64,000 nt of DNA from Halomonas sp. HL-48 (GCF_001314875.1 NZ_LJZS01000001.1:62001-126000), one strand, 5' to 3'. Counted from the first letter of the stretch, positions 28,779 to 38,177 are shown. A program made the numbers and translations. The notes: generated by a model from the letters alone, not told the origin.

Positions 28779-29309
28779 AGTTGAAGGTTAACGACAGGCC
28801 GCACGCGTTGGGCGTAAAACGCCCGACAGCGGCACGTAAAGCGCTTGGGTCATACAAGATGCTGCTTGAGAGATCGACGTACGCTGACGCCAGGACATAG
28901 CAAAGGCGGTATGCACGGATACCGTCAGGCGATGACGACCGGGTGAAGGCGTCATGCACAGTAATAGGAAGGGAAACCTAGGGTGGAGTCATCAGCCCTG
29001 AGGTGGCAAATGCCGGTAACGTCATAAAAAAGGTCACTGTGTAATCAACACGGTTTCATCGATGCGCCTGCCCTGAACGAGAAAGGCAACGGCAGAAGGC
29101 GCAAAATTCTAACAGTAATTTTACCACGCTGCACCCGGCCATTGCCGTTGGCGGTCCTTGACAACGGTCAGTCAGGCGCCATGTTCGACGACCGCAGGGT
29201 GCCCAAGCCCACCACTTTGGCGTACCATTGCAATGCAATATATCGACTGATCGAGTCCCAACTTTCCACGTTGAAGCGGCACCCCCCGCCGAGAGAAGAG
29301 GAGCAGTAG
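28779..29309. other. Divergent intergenic region between sulP and icd
   Basis: These 531 bases hold no gene I can support; short reading frames here have no ribosome site or recognisable product. It must contain the leftward sulP promoter and the rightward icd promoter. A TTGACA at 29158-29163 is the best -35 match for icd, but no good -10 follows at 16-18 bases, so I do not call a promoter. GAGAAGAGGAG just before 29310 is the icd ribosome site. Confidence 0.5.
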
Positions 29310-30323
29310 ATGAGCCATTCCATAGCAGTGATCAAAGGCGACGGTATCGGCCCCGAAATCATGGACGCCACGCTACGCGTGCTGGATGCCCTGGATTGCG
29401 GTTTGGAGTACGAATTTATCGATGCAGGCCTGGGCGCGCTGGAAAAACACGGCACGCTGATCCCCCAGGCATCGCTGGACGCCATCGAAAAGCACGGTCT
29501 CGCGCTCAAAGGCCCGCTCACTACGCCGATCGGCAAAGGCTTCTCTTCCATCAACGTGCAGCTTCGCCGTCACTTTGACCTCTACGCCAACGTGCGTCCC
29601 GCCATCAGCTTCCCCGGTACGCGTTCGCGCTACGACGACATCGACATGATCACCGTGCGCGAAAACACCGAAGGCGCCTACCTGGCCGACGGCCAGGAAT
29701 ATACCGACGATGGCAATACCGCACTGTCGGTCATCAAGGTGACGCGCAAGGGCTCCGAGCGCATCGTACGCTACGCCTTTGAACTGGCGCGCAGCCAGGG
29801 CCGCAAGAAGGTCACGGCGGTGCACAAGGCCAACATCATCAAGACCAGCTCGGGCCTGTTTTTGGAAATCGCCCGGGAAATCGCCGAGGAATATCCGGAA
29901 ATCGAATTCCAGGAAATGATCGTCGATAACGCCTGCATGCAGCTGGTGATGAACCCGCACCAGTTCGACGTGGTGGTCACCACCAACCTGTTCGGCGATA
30001 TTCTCTCTGACCTGTGTGCGGGCCTTGTCGGCGGCCTAGGCCTGGCGCCGGGCGCCAACATCGGCGAGAAAGCGGCGATTTTTGAAGCGGTACACGGCTC
30101 GGCGCCGGACATTGCCGGCAAGAAAATTGCCAATCCCTGCGCCCTGCTGCTTGCCGCGGCGCAAATGCTCGACCACCTTGGCATGCCCGAGAAAGGCACC
30201 GCCATCCGTCAGGGGATTCGTACCGTGCTGGAAACCCGCAACGACATGGTCACCCCGGACATGGGCGGCACCGGCAACACCGATTCCTTTGCTGAGGCGC
30301 TGGTCGAATACGTCGGCCGGTAA
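29310..30323 (+). CDS. icd: NAD-dependent isocitrate dehydrogenase
   Basis: Beta-decarboxylating dehydrogenase of 337 residues. The N-terminus IAVIKGDGIGPEIMDATL, the substrate loop SSINVQLRRHFDLYANVRP, ITVRENTEGAY, and the metal site VVTTNLFGDILSDL are all present. Cofactor choice is readable: HGSAPDIAGKKIANP has Asp-Ile where NADP enzymes have Lys-Tyr, so it should use NAD. Isopropylmalate dehydrogenase is excluded by the SSIN substrate loop and the RRHFDLYANVRP segment. It is a stand-alone gene. Confidence 0.9.
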   Translation: MSHSIAVIKGDGIGPEIMDATLRVLDALDCGLEYEFIDAGLGALEKHGTLIPQASLDAIEKHGLALKGPLTTPIGKGFSSINVQLRRHFDLYANVRPAISFPGTRSRYDDIDMITVRENTEGAYLADGQEYTDDGNTALSVIKVTRKGSERIVRYAFELARSQGRKKVTAVHKANIIKTSSGLFLEIAREIAEEYPEIEFQEMIVDNACMQLVMNPHQFDVVVTTNLFGDILSDLCAGLVGGLGLAPGANIGEKAAIFEAVHGSAPDIAGKKIANPCALLLAAAQMLDHLGMPEKGTAIRQGIRTVLETRNDMVTPDMGGTGNTDSFAEALVEYVGR

Positions 30324-30344
30324 CACTTAACGACCTTGCTACTT

Positions 30345-30362
30345 GGCCGCCCGCGGGCGGCC
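30345..30362. terminator. GC-rich palindrome between icd and the P-type ATPase gene
   Basis: The 18-base perfect palindrome GGCCGCCCGCGGGCGGCC lies between the converging genes. It is followed by ATTGCTTT on the plus strand, a weak U tract, so it is probably a shared terminator. Confidence 0.55.
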
Positions 30363-30388
30363 ATTGCTTTACGTCATGCTCCGCTAGA

Positions 30389-32494
30389 TTAACGGAACCG
30401 GTAGCCGAGCAGACGCATCGCATTGAGGGTCACCAGCACGGTGGCACCGGTATCCGCCATCACCGCCACCCACATCCCGGTCACGCCTAGAAGCGTCGAC
30501 ACCAGAAATATCGCCTTGAAACCCAGCGCCAGCACCACGTTGGTCTTGACGTTGCGCAGCGTGGCTCGCGATAGCCCAATAAGCTCGGCAACGCCCATCA
30601 TGCGATTCTTGAGCAGCGCCGCATCGGCGGTTTCAAGCGCCACATCGGTACCGCCGCCCATGGCAATTCCCACCTCGGCGGCCGCCAGCGCCGGGGCATC
30701 GTTGATACCGTCACCCACTTTCCCCACGGGTCCCAGACCCTGCGCCTGCCAGTCGCGTACCCGCTGGGCCTTGTCCTCGGGCATCAGCTCGCCTTCGGCC
30801 TCAATACCCAACTGCTCGCCCATGGCGGCCACGGTGCGCGCGTTATCGCCGCTGAGCATCACCACGCTAACCCCCAGACGGTTGAGCGCTTCAATCGCGG
30901 CGGGCGTATCCTCGCGGGGTTCGTCGCGCAGCGCCAACACGCCAAGCGCGGTACCTTCAGCCAGCAACAGGACCACCGTTTTACCCTCTGCTTCCAGCGC
31001 GGCAATTCGCGCTAACTGGATCTCGGTCCCCTGCCAATCCCGCGGGCTTGTCAGGGTCAGCTCCCGGCCCTCGAACCGACCGCTGACCCCCTGCCCGGCC
31101 TGAGCCTGACCCTCGGATGCCCTGCCAAGCGACAGACCCAACTGCTTTGCATGCTGCACAATGGCCTGCGCCACCGGGTGGCTTGAGTCCTGCTCCAGTG
31201 CGGCGGCCAGGCGGACAACCTCTTGCTCATTGGGCTCGTCCCAACCCTCCACGTCGGTCACGCTGGGCGCCCCTGCCGTCAGGGTACCGGTTTTATCCAC
31301 GGCCACGCGCTTCAGCTTACCCAGCTGCTCGAGCACCGCGCCCCCCTTGATCAGCAGCCCGCGACGCGCCGCCGTGGAAAGCCCCGCCGCAATGGCGGCG
31401 GGTGTCGAGATGACCAGCGCACACGGGCAGGCGATCAGCAGCAGCGCCAGCGCCCGGTAGATCGACTCGGACCAGGCCAGGTCTGATACCCAGGGCGGTA
31501 CCACCGCGACCAATAGCGCAACACCCACCACCAGCGGCATGTACCAGCGGGCAAAGCGATCGATAAAGCGCGCCACGGGGGCTTTGGCGGCCTGGGCCTC
31601 TTCTACCAGATGGATAATCCGCGCGATGGTGTTATCGGCGGCGCCACGGGTCACCTCGAGTTCCAGCGCTGCGTCGAGATTGACCGTGCCCGCCCAGACG
31701 TTGTCATTGGCGGCGCGCTGCCGGGGCACGGACTCACCGTTGATCGGCGACTCATCGAGATGCGAGGTCCCCGAGACGATCCGTCCGTCGCAGGGCACGC
31801 GATCGCCCGGTCGCACCAGGACCCGCTGGCCGGGCGTCAACGCGTCCGCCGGCACGTCACGGACCGTATCGCCCTCAAGCAGCCGCGCCGTGGCCGGGGC
31901 CAGATTGGCCAGCGCGGCAATGCGCCGACGCGCCTGCCCCGCGGCCACGCCCTCGAGCAACTCGCCCACGGCAAACAGAAATACGACCACGGCCGCCTCG
32001 GCGGCAGCGCCGATGATCACAGCCCCGAGCGCCGCAATCGTCATCAGCATCTCAATGGTCAGCGGGTTACCCATACGCAGCGCGCGCCAAGCGGCCTGCC
32101 CGATCGGCACCCAGCCCACCAGCGTCGCCACCACAAACGGCCAGCTACCCACCGCTGGGAAGCTCATCGTCAGCAGCCCCGCGATCGCCAGCAGCGCCCC
32201 GCTAAACACCACCAGCTGCCCTTTGGGCGTTCGCCACCAAGGTGGCGTCGAGGAAGCCTTGGGCGAGGCGTCCACCACGGGGTAGCCCAGCTTTGCCAGC
32301 GTTTGCGACAGGGTGTCGTGGTCCAGCGCATGACCGGTAACGCTCACCGTTCCGTTCATGCTTGAAGCGCTGACCTGCTCCACCTGGGGCAGGCGGTTAA
32401 GCGCCGTTTCGACGTTGCGTTCGCAGCCACCGCAGTCCATACCCTGAACGTTCAGGCGCAGCGTGTCGCGGGGGGTATCCTGGCGGGTCGTCAT
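30389..32494 (-). CDS. Zn/Cd/Pb-exporting P1B-type ATPase (ZntA/CadA family)
   Basis: A 701-residue heavy-metal pump. The N-terminal metal-binding domain has GMDCGGCERNVETAL (CxxC), the membrane metal site is CPCALVISTP, and the phosphorylation site is DKTGTLTAG. The HMA dipeptide is DSSHPVAQAI and the hinge GDGINDAPALAAAEVGIAMG. The CPC and SHP motifs fit P1B pumps in general. The divergent MerR gene with ZntR/CadR features points to Zn/Cd/Pb rather than copper. AAGGA precedes the start. Confidence 0.93.
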   Translation of the reverse strand: MTTRQDTPRDTLRLNVQGMDCGGCERNVETALNRLPQVEQVSASSMNGTVSVTGHALDHDTLSQTLAKLGYPVVDASPKASSTPPWWRTPKGQLVVFSGALLAIAGLLTMSFPAVGSWPFVVATLVGWVPIGQAAWRALRMGNPLTIEMLMTIAALGAVIIGAAAEAAVVVFLFAVGELLEGVAAGQARRRIAALANLAPATARLLEGDTVRDVPADALTPGQRVLVRPGDRVPCDGRIVSGTSHLDESPINGESVPRQRAANDNVWAGTVNLDAALELEVTRGAADNTIARIIHLVEEAQAAKAPVARFIDRFARWYMPLVVGVALLVAVVPPWVSDLAWSESIYRALALLLIACPCALVISTPAAIAAGLSTAARRGLLIKGGAVLEQLGKLKRVAVDKTGTLTAGAPSVTDVEGWDEPNEQEVVRLAAALEQDSSHPVAQAIVQHAKQLGLSLGRASEGQAQAGQGVSGRFEGRELTLTSPRDWQGTEIQLARIAALEAEGKTVVLLLAEGTALGVLALRDEPREDTPAAIEALNRLGVSVVMLSGDNARTVAAMGEQLGIEAEGELMPEDKAQRVRDWQAQGLGPVGKVGDGINDAPALAAAEVGIAMGGGTDVALETADAALLKNRMMGVAELIGLSRATLRNVKTNVVLALGFKAIFLVSTLLGVTGMWVAVMADTGATVLVTLNAMRLLGYRFR

Positions 32495-32528
32495 GGCATC
32501 GTCCTTCCCAGTCGGCTATCTTGGGATC

Positions 32529-32559
32529 AGCGTAATACCTGTAGTCACTAGAGGTTCAA
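32529..32559 (-). promoter_or_regulatory. MerR-type promoter of the metal ATPase gene
   Basis: The dyad ACCTGTAGTCACTAGAGGT (32537-32555, one mismatch between arms) sits in a minus-strand promoter. The -35 TTGAAC (complement of 32554-32559) and -10 TACGCT (complement of 32529-32534) are 19 bases apart, the over-long spacer typical of promoters that MerR-family activators untwist. It lies in the 68-base gap between the pump and the regulator. Confidence 0.8.
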
Positions 32560-32562
32560 GCC

Positions 32563-33027
32563 ATGACCAGCACGCCAAGCCATGCCGCTATCGGCATCGG
32601 CGAACTTGCCAGCCGGACCCACTGCAAACCGGAAACCGTGCGCTATTACGAGAAGATCGGCCTGCTGCCCGCCGCCCCGCGTAATGAGGGCAACCAGCGG
32701 CGTTACAGCGAGGCAACGGTGCAGCGGCTGATGTTTGTTCGTCATGCGCGGGATTTCGGCTTCTCGGTGGAGGCCGTGCGGGAGCTACTCGATATGGCCG
32801 ACCACCCAAGCCAGCCGTGCGACCAGGTCGATCAACTGGCACGCCGGCACCTGGCGGAGGTGGAGTCGCGCATTCAGCGGCTAATGGTTCTGCGCGACGA
32901 ACTGAAGCGCACGGTTGCCCAGTGCGACGGCGACAGTGTCGCCCAGTGCCGGATTATCGAGGTGTTGAGCGACCACCGGCTGTGCGGCCACGATGCCGCC
33001 CATGGCGGCGCGGAGGCGCTACGTTAA
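32563..33027 (+). CDS. MerR-family metal-responsive regulator (ZntR/CadR/PbrR type)
   Basis: A 154-residue activator. The winged helix-turn-helix is at about 10-75 (IGELASRTHCKPETVRYYEK, GNQRRYSEATVQRLMFVRHA), followed by the dimerisation helix. The metal-binding part has Cys near residue 86 (PSQPCDQ) and a C-terminal cluster VAQCDGDSVAQCRII then LCGHDAAHGG. The several cysteines and histidines match CadR/PbrR/ZntR rather than CueR. It is divergent from the ATPase and shares its control region. Confidence 0.9.
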   Translation: MTSTPSHAAIGIGELASRTHCKPETVRYYEKIGLLPAAPRNEGNQRRYSEATVQRLMFVRHARDFGFSVEAVRELLDMADHPSQPCDQVDQLARRHLAEVESRIQRLMVLRDELKRTVAQCDGDSVAQCRIIEVLSDHRLCGHDAAHGGAEALR

Positions 33028-33039
33028 GGCGGCGGCGCG

Positions 33040-33819
33040 TTACGCCCCCAGCCACACGTCGAGGAACAGCATGATCACAAGGCCAATAGCCAGGCCAAAC
33101 GTCGCCTTCTTCTGGTGCCCACAGCGATGGGTCTCGGGAATGATTTCATGGCTGATCACGTAGAGCATGGCGCCTGCCGCAAAGGCCATGCCCCAGGGCA
33201 GCAATATCTGCGATACGCTGATGATGCTGGCGCCGAACAGGCCACCGATAGGCTCGATCAAACCGGTGAGCGCGGCAATCGACCACGACCGCCATCGGGA
33301 ATAGCCCTCGCCCATTAGCGCAATCGCCACGGCCAGCCCTTCCGGCATGTTTTGCAGCCCAATCCCCATGGCCAGCGGCATGCCGCCCTCCAGACCGTTG
33401 GCGCCGAACCCCACGCCCACCGCCATGCCTTCGGGCAGATTATGAATGGCAATGGCAAACACGAACAGCCATACCCGACGCAGCGAAGCGGCTTCGGGGC
33501 CTTCGCGGCCCTGCTGGAAATGCTCGTGGGGCAGGCGTTCATTGAGCAGCGCAATCGCCCCCATGCCCAGCAAAATCGCCGCGCAGACAATCGCGGCAGG
33601 CACCGGCCCACCCGCGTAATAGATTTCGGCGGCGTCCAGCGCTGGGATGATCAGCGAGAAGAACGATGCCGCCAGCATGACGCCGGCGGCAAAACCCAGC
33701 GCGAGGTCTCGAAACCCGCGGTCGGGGGTTTTGCCCAGCAATACCGGTAGCGCACCGACGGCCGTTAACGAGCCGGCGGCAAGGCTACCCAAGAACCCGA
33801 GTAAAAAGGTATTTTCCAT
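33040..33819 (-). CDS. ZIP-family metal transporter
   Basis: A 259-residue membrane protein of the ZIP (ZupT/GufA-like) family. The metal path motifs are HNLPEGMAVGVGFG and GLQNMPEGLAVAI in helices IV and V, and a variable His-containing loop (PHEHFQQG) lies between helices. ZIP proteins usually import Zn or other divalent ions. It converges with the MerR gene (12 bases) and so lies in a metal homeostasis group, although its own promoter is separate. The predicted start has only a poor ribosome site. Confidence 0.85.
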   Translation of the reverse strand: MENTFLLGFLGSLAAGSLTAVGALPVLLGKTPDRGFRDLALGFAAGVMLAASFFSLIIPALDAAEIYYAGGPVPAAIVCAAILLGMGAIALLNERLPHEHFQQGREGPEAASLRRVWLFVFAIAIHNLPEGMAVGVGFGANGLEGGMPLAMGIGLQNMPEGLAVAIALMGEGYSRWRSWSIAALTGLIEPIGGLFGASIISVSQILLPWGMAFAAGAMLYVISHEIIPETHRCGHQKKATFGLAIGLVIMLFLDVWLGA

Positions 33820-33868
33820 GCGCCAAAAGGGCCTTGTATCAAGAGGGTCAGCGCGACGGGGATGATGG

Positions 33869-34453
33869 TTAGCCCAGCCCGCGCAGAATAAAGTCTACGG
33901 TTTGCTGCGCCTGATGCTTCGAGGCGCCGTTCTTCATCAACAGCCGCAAGCCAGACATGGATAGCGTCAAAAACTGCGCGGCGCTTTCGGGGTCGCGCGT
34001 ATCGGCGATGCTGCCTTCCTGCTGAGCGCGTTTGATGACCTCGGAGAAAAACGCATTGATGCTTGCCACGCTGTCCCGAGCGGTCTGTGCCGGCAGCGAA
34101 TCCTCACCGCCCAGTTCCGTGGCGGAATTGAACAACAGGCAGCCAAGCGACGCCCGTTGGCTGTCGGTATCGGCGGCAGAATACAAAAGCTGCTCGATAA
34201 ACGACCAGGCGCTATTGGCGGCGTCCAACTGTTCGGCCAGCGACGCCAGCAGCTCATCACGATAATTCTGCAGGGATAACAGGAATAGCGCCTCTTTGTT
34301 ACCGAACGCCTGGTACAGACTGCTACGCGACAGCGCCATGGCGTCCAGCAGGTCACGCATGGACGTATGGTAGTAGCCAGAGCGCCAGAAGGTGTTAATC
34401 GCCGCCTTTAGCGCTTCTTCTGGCTGGTGCTGTAAGGGTCTGCCGATGGACAT
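33869..34453 (-). CDS. TetR-family transcriptional regulator
   Basis: A 194-residue regulator. The helix-turn-helix near the N-terminus is ALKAAINTFWRSGYYHTSMR followed by DLLDAMALSRSSLYQAFGNKE, the AcrR/TetR pattern, with a C-terminal ligand/dimer domain. The start at 34453 (MSIGRPLQHQPEEAL) fits family alignments, but its ribosome site is weak; a start at 34501 would add 16 residues. The target is unknown. Neighbours are the ZIP transporter downstream and rhodanese upstream, with no obvious operator. Confidence 0.85.
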   Translation of the reverse strand: MSIGRPLQHQPEEALKAAINTFWRSGYYHTSMRDLLDAMALSRSSLYQAFGNKEALFLLSLQNYRDELLASLAEQLDAANSAWSFIEQLLYSAADTDSQRASLGCLLFNSATELGGEDSLPAQTARDSVASINAFFSEVIKRAQQEGSIADTRDPESAAQFLTLSMSGLRLLMKNGASKHQAQQTVDFILRGLG

Positions 34454-34675
34454 CGTCACCACTCTTGGAATCAGTCGCCCACTATTCAATGGGGCAGTCA
34501 CTCTCTAGCGCATTAATTTAACATGCCGCAGGGGCATTAGGGGAGCCAGCCGCCCTTCGCGAATGCAGGGCAAAGAAAAAGCTGCACGTGGCAGCCGATG
34601 GTGACACAGCAACGCTCATCCCCGGCGCGGCCTGGCCGAACCGGGGATGGGATGCGTCTAGAGATCGTTGAAGGC

Positions 34676-35632
34676 TTAGTTCAGCAGCTCTTTCACCTGC
34701 TTGATGCCGTCGCGGGCGAGCTGCACCGGGCGGGAATCACTGATGGTCCAGGCGGCCATCGAGCCATCGTACATGGCGATGTTGTCGAACTCAGCGACTT
34801 CGCTGAGCACAAACCAGTCGGTCGCGGCCCAGTGGCCGGTGTTGCAGAAGGCGATCGTGCGCTCGCTGCTATCCAGCTCCACGGCATTGATGCGCGACTG
34901 CAGACCCTCAACGTCCAGATAGTAAGCGCCGTTCTGGTCGTTCAGGTGCGACTGATGGGGCAGGCTCCGCGCGCCTGGAATCGTGCCGGCAACCCGCGCC
35001 GCAGGGGATTGGTTGTCACCGGCGAAATAGTCGGCGGGCCGGGCGTCGACTAGCTGCGACTGGCTTTCACGGGCGGCTTCCACGTCCTCGGTTGACGCAA
35101 TCAGTTCCTCGCGGAGCGTGGCATCAAACTCGGCGGCATCGTAAGACTCGGGCTCGCCGCTTGCCACGTCAAAGCCTTGCTGCTCCCAGCCCGCAAAGCC
35201 GCCGTTGAGGATGGCAACATCGTCGTGGCCGAGGACTTTAAGCGTCCAATACACCCGCGCCGCGCTGCCGAAATCGGTGGCGCCGGTACCCGCGGGCACA
35301 ATCACCACCGCGCTGTCGTTATCGATCCCCAGGTCGCCAACCAGCGCTTCAAGATCGCTCACCTCGGGCATCAAGCCCGCTACGCTGTCGCGGGTTTCGC
35401 GCCAGCCGTCATCGGTGTAGCTTGAATAGCGGCTGCCCGGAATGCGGGCCTCGGCAAAGCTTTCGGCATCGCCGCCATCGTCGATGGACGAGCGCACGTC
35501 CAACACCACCAATTCCTCTTCATCGAGATGCTCGTTCAGCCACTCGGCATCCACCAGCGGCGTCATTTCAAGCGCATAGGCCTGGGCGGAAAACCCCAGG
35601 GCGCCGACCAAGCCCAATAGTAAGCGGGACAT
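34676..35632 (-). CDS. Periplasmic tandem-rhodanese sulfurtransferase
   Basis: A 318-residue secreted sulfurtransferase. The signal peptide LLLGLVGALGFSAQAYA ends in a good AYA cleavage site. Two rhodanese domains follow (about 25-150 and 165-300). Only the second has the catalytic loop, AFCNTGHWAATDWFVL, with cysteine, as in 3-mercaptopyruvate/thiosulfate sulfurtransferases. GGAGG seven bases before the ATG at 35632 fixes the start. Being periplasmic, it may act on thiosulfate or sulfide. It is divergent from the ATP-grasp ligase operon. Confidence 0.88.
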   Translation of the reverse strand: MSRLLLGLVGALGFSAQAYALEMTPLVDAEWLNEHLDEEELVVLDVRSSIDDGGDAESFAEARIPGSRYSSYTDDGWRETRDSVAGLMPEVSDLEALVGDLGIDNDSAVVIVPAGTGATDFGSAARVYWTLKVLGHDDVAILNGGFAGWEQQGFDVASGEPESYDAAEFDATLREELIASTEDVEAARESQSQLVDARPADYFAGDNQSPAARVAGTIPGARSLPHQSHLNDQNGAYYLDVEGLQSRINAVELDSSERTIAFCNTGHWAATDWFVLSEVAEFDNIAMYDGSMAAWTISDSRPVQLARDGIKQVKELLN

Positions 35633-35828
35633 AAAACCTCCATTGCGGTCGCGAGCAGCACTCATCGACCTGAGCCAAACAGGAAAAAGAACGATTGGTA
35701 CATTAATATGATAATGGGTGATATAAAACCATTATTAAAATGCTTTTTTGGCATAAACGTATAGATAAACGCCCCAATGGTCGTGGCATCGGTGCAAGGC
35801 TTGCTTTTGGCAATCGCTGAAAATGTTG

Positions 35829-35855
35829 TGTAAGTAATCGCCCTGATCGACCACT
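35829..35855 (+). promoter_or_regulatory. Putative ECF-sigma promoter, site A
   Basis: TGTAAG (35829-35834), 13 bases, then CGACCACT (35848-35855). The same element with identical spacing lies before the DUF302 gene at 41126 and before doxX at 44651. It is 31 bases upstream of the ligase start, leaving room for AAGGAG at 35874. The -35/-10 assignment is inferred from position and from the nearby ECF sigma gene. Confidence 0.7.
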
Positions 35856-35885
35856 CACTGGTGACGACCCGACAAGGAGCCCAGG

Positions 35886-38177
35886 ATGAGCGCGCAAGCT
35901 ACTCCCCCACCACGCTTTTGGCTAAGCGGCAAACGCCATGCCGAACAGGACCTTTTTTTCCGCCAGACCCTGGAAGCCAAGGGCTGGCAGCAAGGCGATG
36001 AAACGCAGTGGCAGGCGGCCTGGGTCACCGGCATGCCACCGAAGGCAGCGTTCAAGGCGACCTCCCCCAGCCAGGTGATGAACCACATTCCCGGCAACGC
36101 TGCGCTCACGGTCAAAAGCCGCCTGCATGCGGGCTTGAAGGCGCTTCGTGACCGCACCCGGCACCACTTTGGGGAGGCGCACTCCATCACGAAGCGGCTG
36201 AATTTCTTCCCGCGCGCCTATGAAATGCCCCACGACTACCCGGCGCTGATCGAAGACACCGCCGCGCATCCCGATAAGCGCTGGATCCTGAAGCCCACCA
36301 ATGCCTCCAAGGGCCAAGGGGTTCAGGTGCTGCGCGACCCGACCAGCGCGCCGCTGGCGCCCAACTGGCTGGTGCAGGAGTACGTAGCCAACCCGCATAC
36401 TATCCGCGGCCACAAGTACGTGCTGCGCCTGTATATGCTGATCGCCAGCATCGACCCGCTACGCGTGTATCTCTATGACCAGGGCTTTGCCAAGCTGGCC
36501 TCGGCGCCGTGGAGCCCGGATGATATCGACAACCCCTTCAGCCAGTTGACCAACCCCGACATCAACGCGCTCAACCTGGACGCCGAGGTTCCGGTGGAGT
36601 TTATCGACCTTGACCGCTACCGCCACTGGCTGCGGGAACAGGGTCACGACGATCAGGCGCTGTTTGACCAGCTTCAGGATCTGGCCACGCTGACCGCGCT
36701 CTCCGGGGTCGGAGCGATGCGCGCCCGCTCCCAGGAAGACGGCGCCGACCCGCGGGGTTGCTACGAGCTGATCGGCCTGGACTGTCTGGTCGACGATCAG
36801 CTCAAGCCCTGGATTCTGGAGTGCAACCTGAGCCCCTCGCTGGGCACCTGCGCCAAGCCCGAGCACGGCGGCGTGGTCGAAGAGGCCGTCAAAACCGGGC
36901 TAGTGGAAGACATGATCGCCCTGACCGGGCTGACTCAGCCGCCCCGCGACACGGCCACCTTCGATGCCGCTGCGCTGGCGGCCGAGCGTGAACGCGCGGG
37001 AGGCTTCGTGCCGCTCTACCCGACCCAGGACGCCCATCGCTATCTGCCCTTTGTCGGGCTACCCAGCCTTGCCGATTACCGGCTGGCGACCGAGCTCGCT
37101 CCGCTGAGCCTGTCTTTCCAAGGCCAGGACGTCAGTGAGCTGATCGACGACGATCGTCTAGCGCTTTACCACCACCCAAGCGGGCACTATTTTCAGCTTA
37201 ACGACAGCGCGGCGCTGATCTGGCTGCTGGTCAGCGAAGGCGCGCCGATCGAAAGCGTAATTGAACAGCTCCAAGAGGCAAGCGGCGGGCAGGTCGATGC
37301 CGATACCCTGGCCAGCGACCTCTGGGCGACCCTTGCGCAATGGTGGCAGCACGGCCTGCTGGCGCCCGGGGATGGCGACATCGCCGCGTCTGACACGACG
37401 CCCCCCGCTCGCGAGCGTCCCGCCACCTGGCGCAGTACGCTGCTCTTTGATCAGCGCCGCTGGTCGATCAGCGCGCCCGAGGGCCCCGTGTCAGCCACGA
37501 TTGCCGAGACACTGACGCCGCTGCTGAACGCCGACGGCAATGCCGCCGACACGTCGCTGCATGTCCTCGAAAGCGCCAACGGTTACTGCCTGACCAGCGA
37601 CAGCCGGGTGATTCGCTCGCGCCTGCATCTGGACGACATCGTCCCTGCCCTCACTCAGCACTGGCTGTCCCACGCCGTGAGTGACGGGCAACTGGTACTT
37701 GATGTCGTCCTGCTAAGTCGGCCAGAGGGGCATGTTGTCTGCGTTGTGCCTAACCAGGCGCTTGCCCAGGCGATGGGTACGCTGAAAACCGTGGCGGCGC
37801 AGAATGACCTTGCCCTGACACGCGGGGCACGCCTCTCGCTGGGCGCACCGGACACCCTGAAGCCGCTTAATCTACCGCTTGAGGATGCAGGGTTCCTGTT
37901 CCATGAGCGCGGCCCTTGCGTCGGGCTGTTATGGCTTGATGCCGCCCCAAACGACAGCTCCGAAGCACCGTCGTCGCTCGAGTTGCTCGGCGCCCTGCTG
38001 CCCAGGGCCCAGGAAACAGCAGATCAACCGCAAGGGTTAAGCCCTGACGCCTTGGCCGCGCTGCAGCACATGGCCCAATGCGTGCACGGCGCGCGGCTGG
38101 CCAGCACCCAGGTCGAGGCCGTTGCCCAATGGCTTGATCGGACACCGTTTTTACCCTCTTCCCACGCCGCGTTATAG
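35886..38177 (+). CDS. Tubulin-tyrosine-ligase-like ATP-grasp protein fused to a PqqD-like domain
   Basis: A 763-residue cytoplasmic protein that I cannot name. Residues about 95-345 carry TTL-family ATP-grasp motifs: WILKPTNASKGQGVQVL (133-149), WLVQEYVANPHTIRGHKYVL (161-180), LRLYMLIASIDPLRVYLYDQ (180-199), and ELIGLDCLVDD followed by KPWILECNLSPSLG (294-320) with metal ligands Glu312 and Asn314. Residues about 405-492 resemble PqqD, the peptide-binding RiPP recognition fold (YHHPSGHYFQLNDSAALIWL). Residues about 510-750 may be a degenerate HprK-like domain without a P-loop; this is weak. Inferred role: ATP-dependent amino-acid ligation on a peptide, most simply the acidic peptide encoded 57 bases downstream. 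It follows an ECF-type promoter. Confidence 0.8.
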   Translation: MSAQATPPPRFWLSGKRHAEQDLFFRQTLEAKGWQQGDETQWQAAWVTGMPPKAAFKATSPSQVMNHIPGNAALTVKSRLHAGLKALRDRTRHHFGEAHSITKRLNFFPRAYEMPHDYPALIEDTAAHPDKRWILKPTNASKGQGVQVLRDPTSAPLAPNWLVQEYVANPHTIRGHKYVLRLYMLIASIDPLRVYLYDQGFAKLASAPWSPDDIDNPFSQLTNPDINALNLDAEVPVEFIDLDRYRHWLREQGHDDQALFDQLQDLATLTALSGVGAMRARSQEDGADPRGCYELIGLDCLVDDQLKPWILECNLSPSLGTCAKPEHGGVVEEAVKTGLVEDMIALTGLTQPPRDTATFDAAALAAERERAGGFVPLYPTQDAHRYLPFVGLPSLADYRLATELAPLSLSFQGQDVSELIDDDRLALYHHPSGHYFQLNDSAALIWLLVSEGAPIESVIEQLQEASGGQVDADTLASDLWATLAQWWQHGLLAPGDGDIAASDTTPPARERPATWRSTLLFDQRRWSISAPEGPVSATIAETLTPLLNADGNAADTSLHVLESANGYCLTSDSRVIRSRLHLDDIVPALTQHWLSHAVSDGQLVLDVVLLSRPEGHVVCVVPNQALAQAMGTLKTVAAQNDLALTRGARLSLGAPDTLKPLNLPLEDAGFLFHERGPCVGLLWLDAAPNDSSEAPSSLELLGALLPRAQETADQPQGLSPDALAALQHMAQCVHGARLASTQVEAVAQWLDRTPFLPSSHAAL

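Noticed and set aside
34617-34649. Stem-loop CATCCCCGG/CCGGGGATG after the periplasmic rhodanese gene as a terminator
   Set aside because: The stem is good, but there is no U tract on the coding strand and the loop is long; I do not call it.
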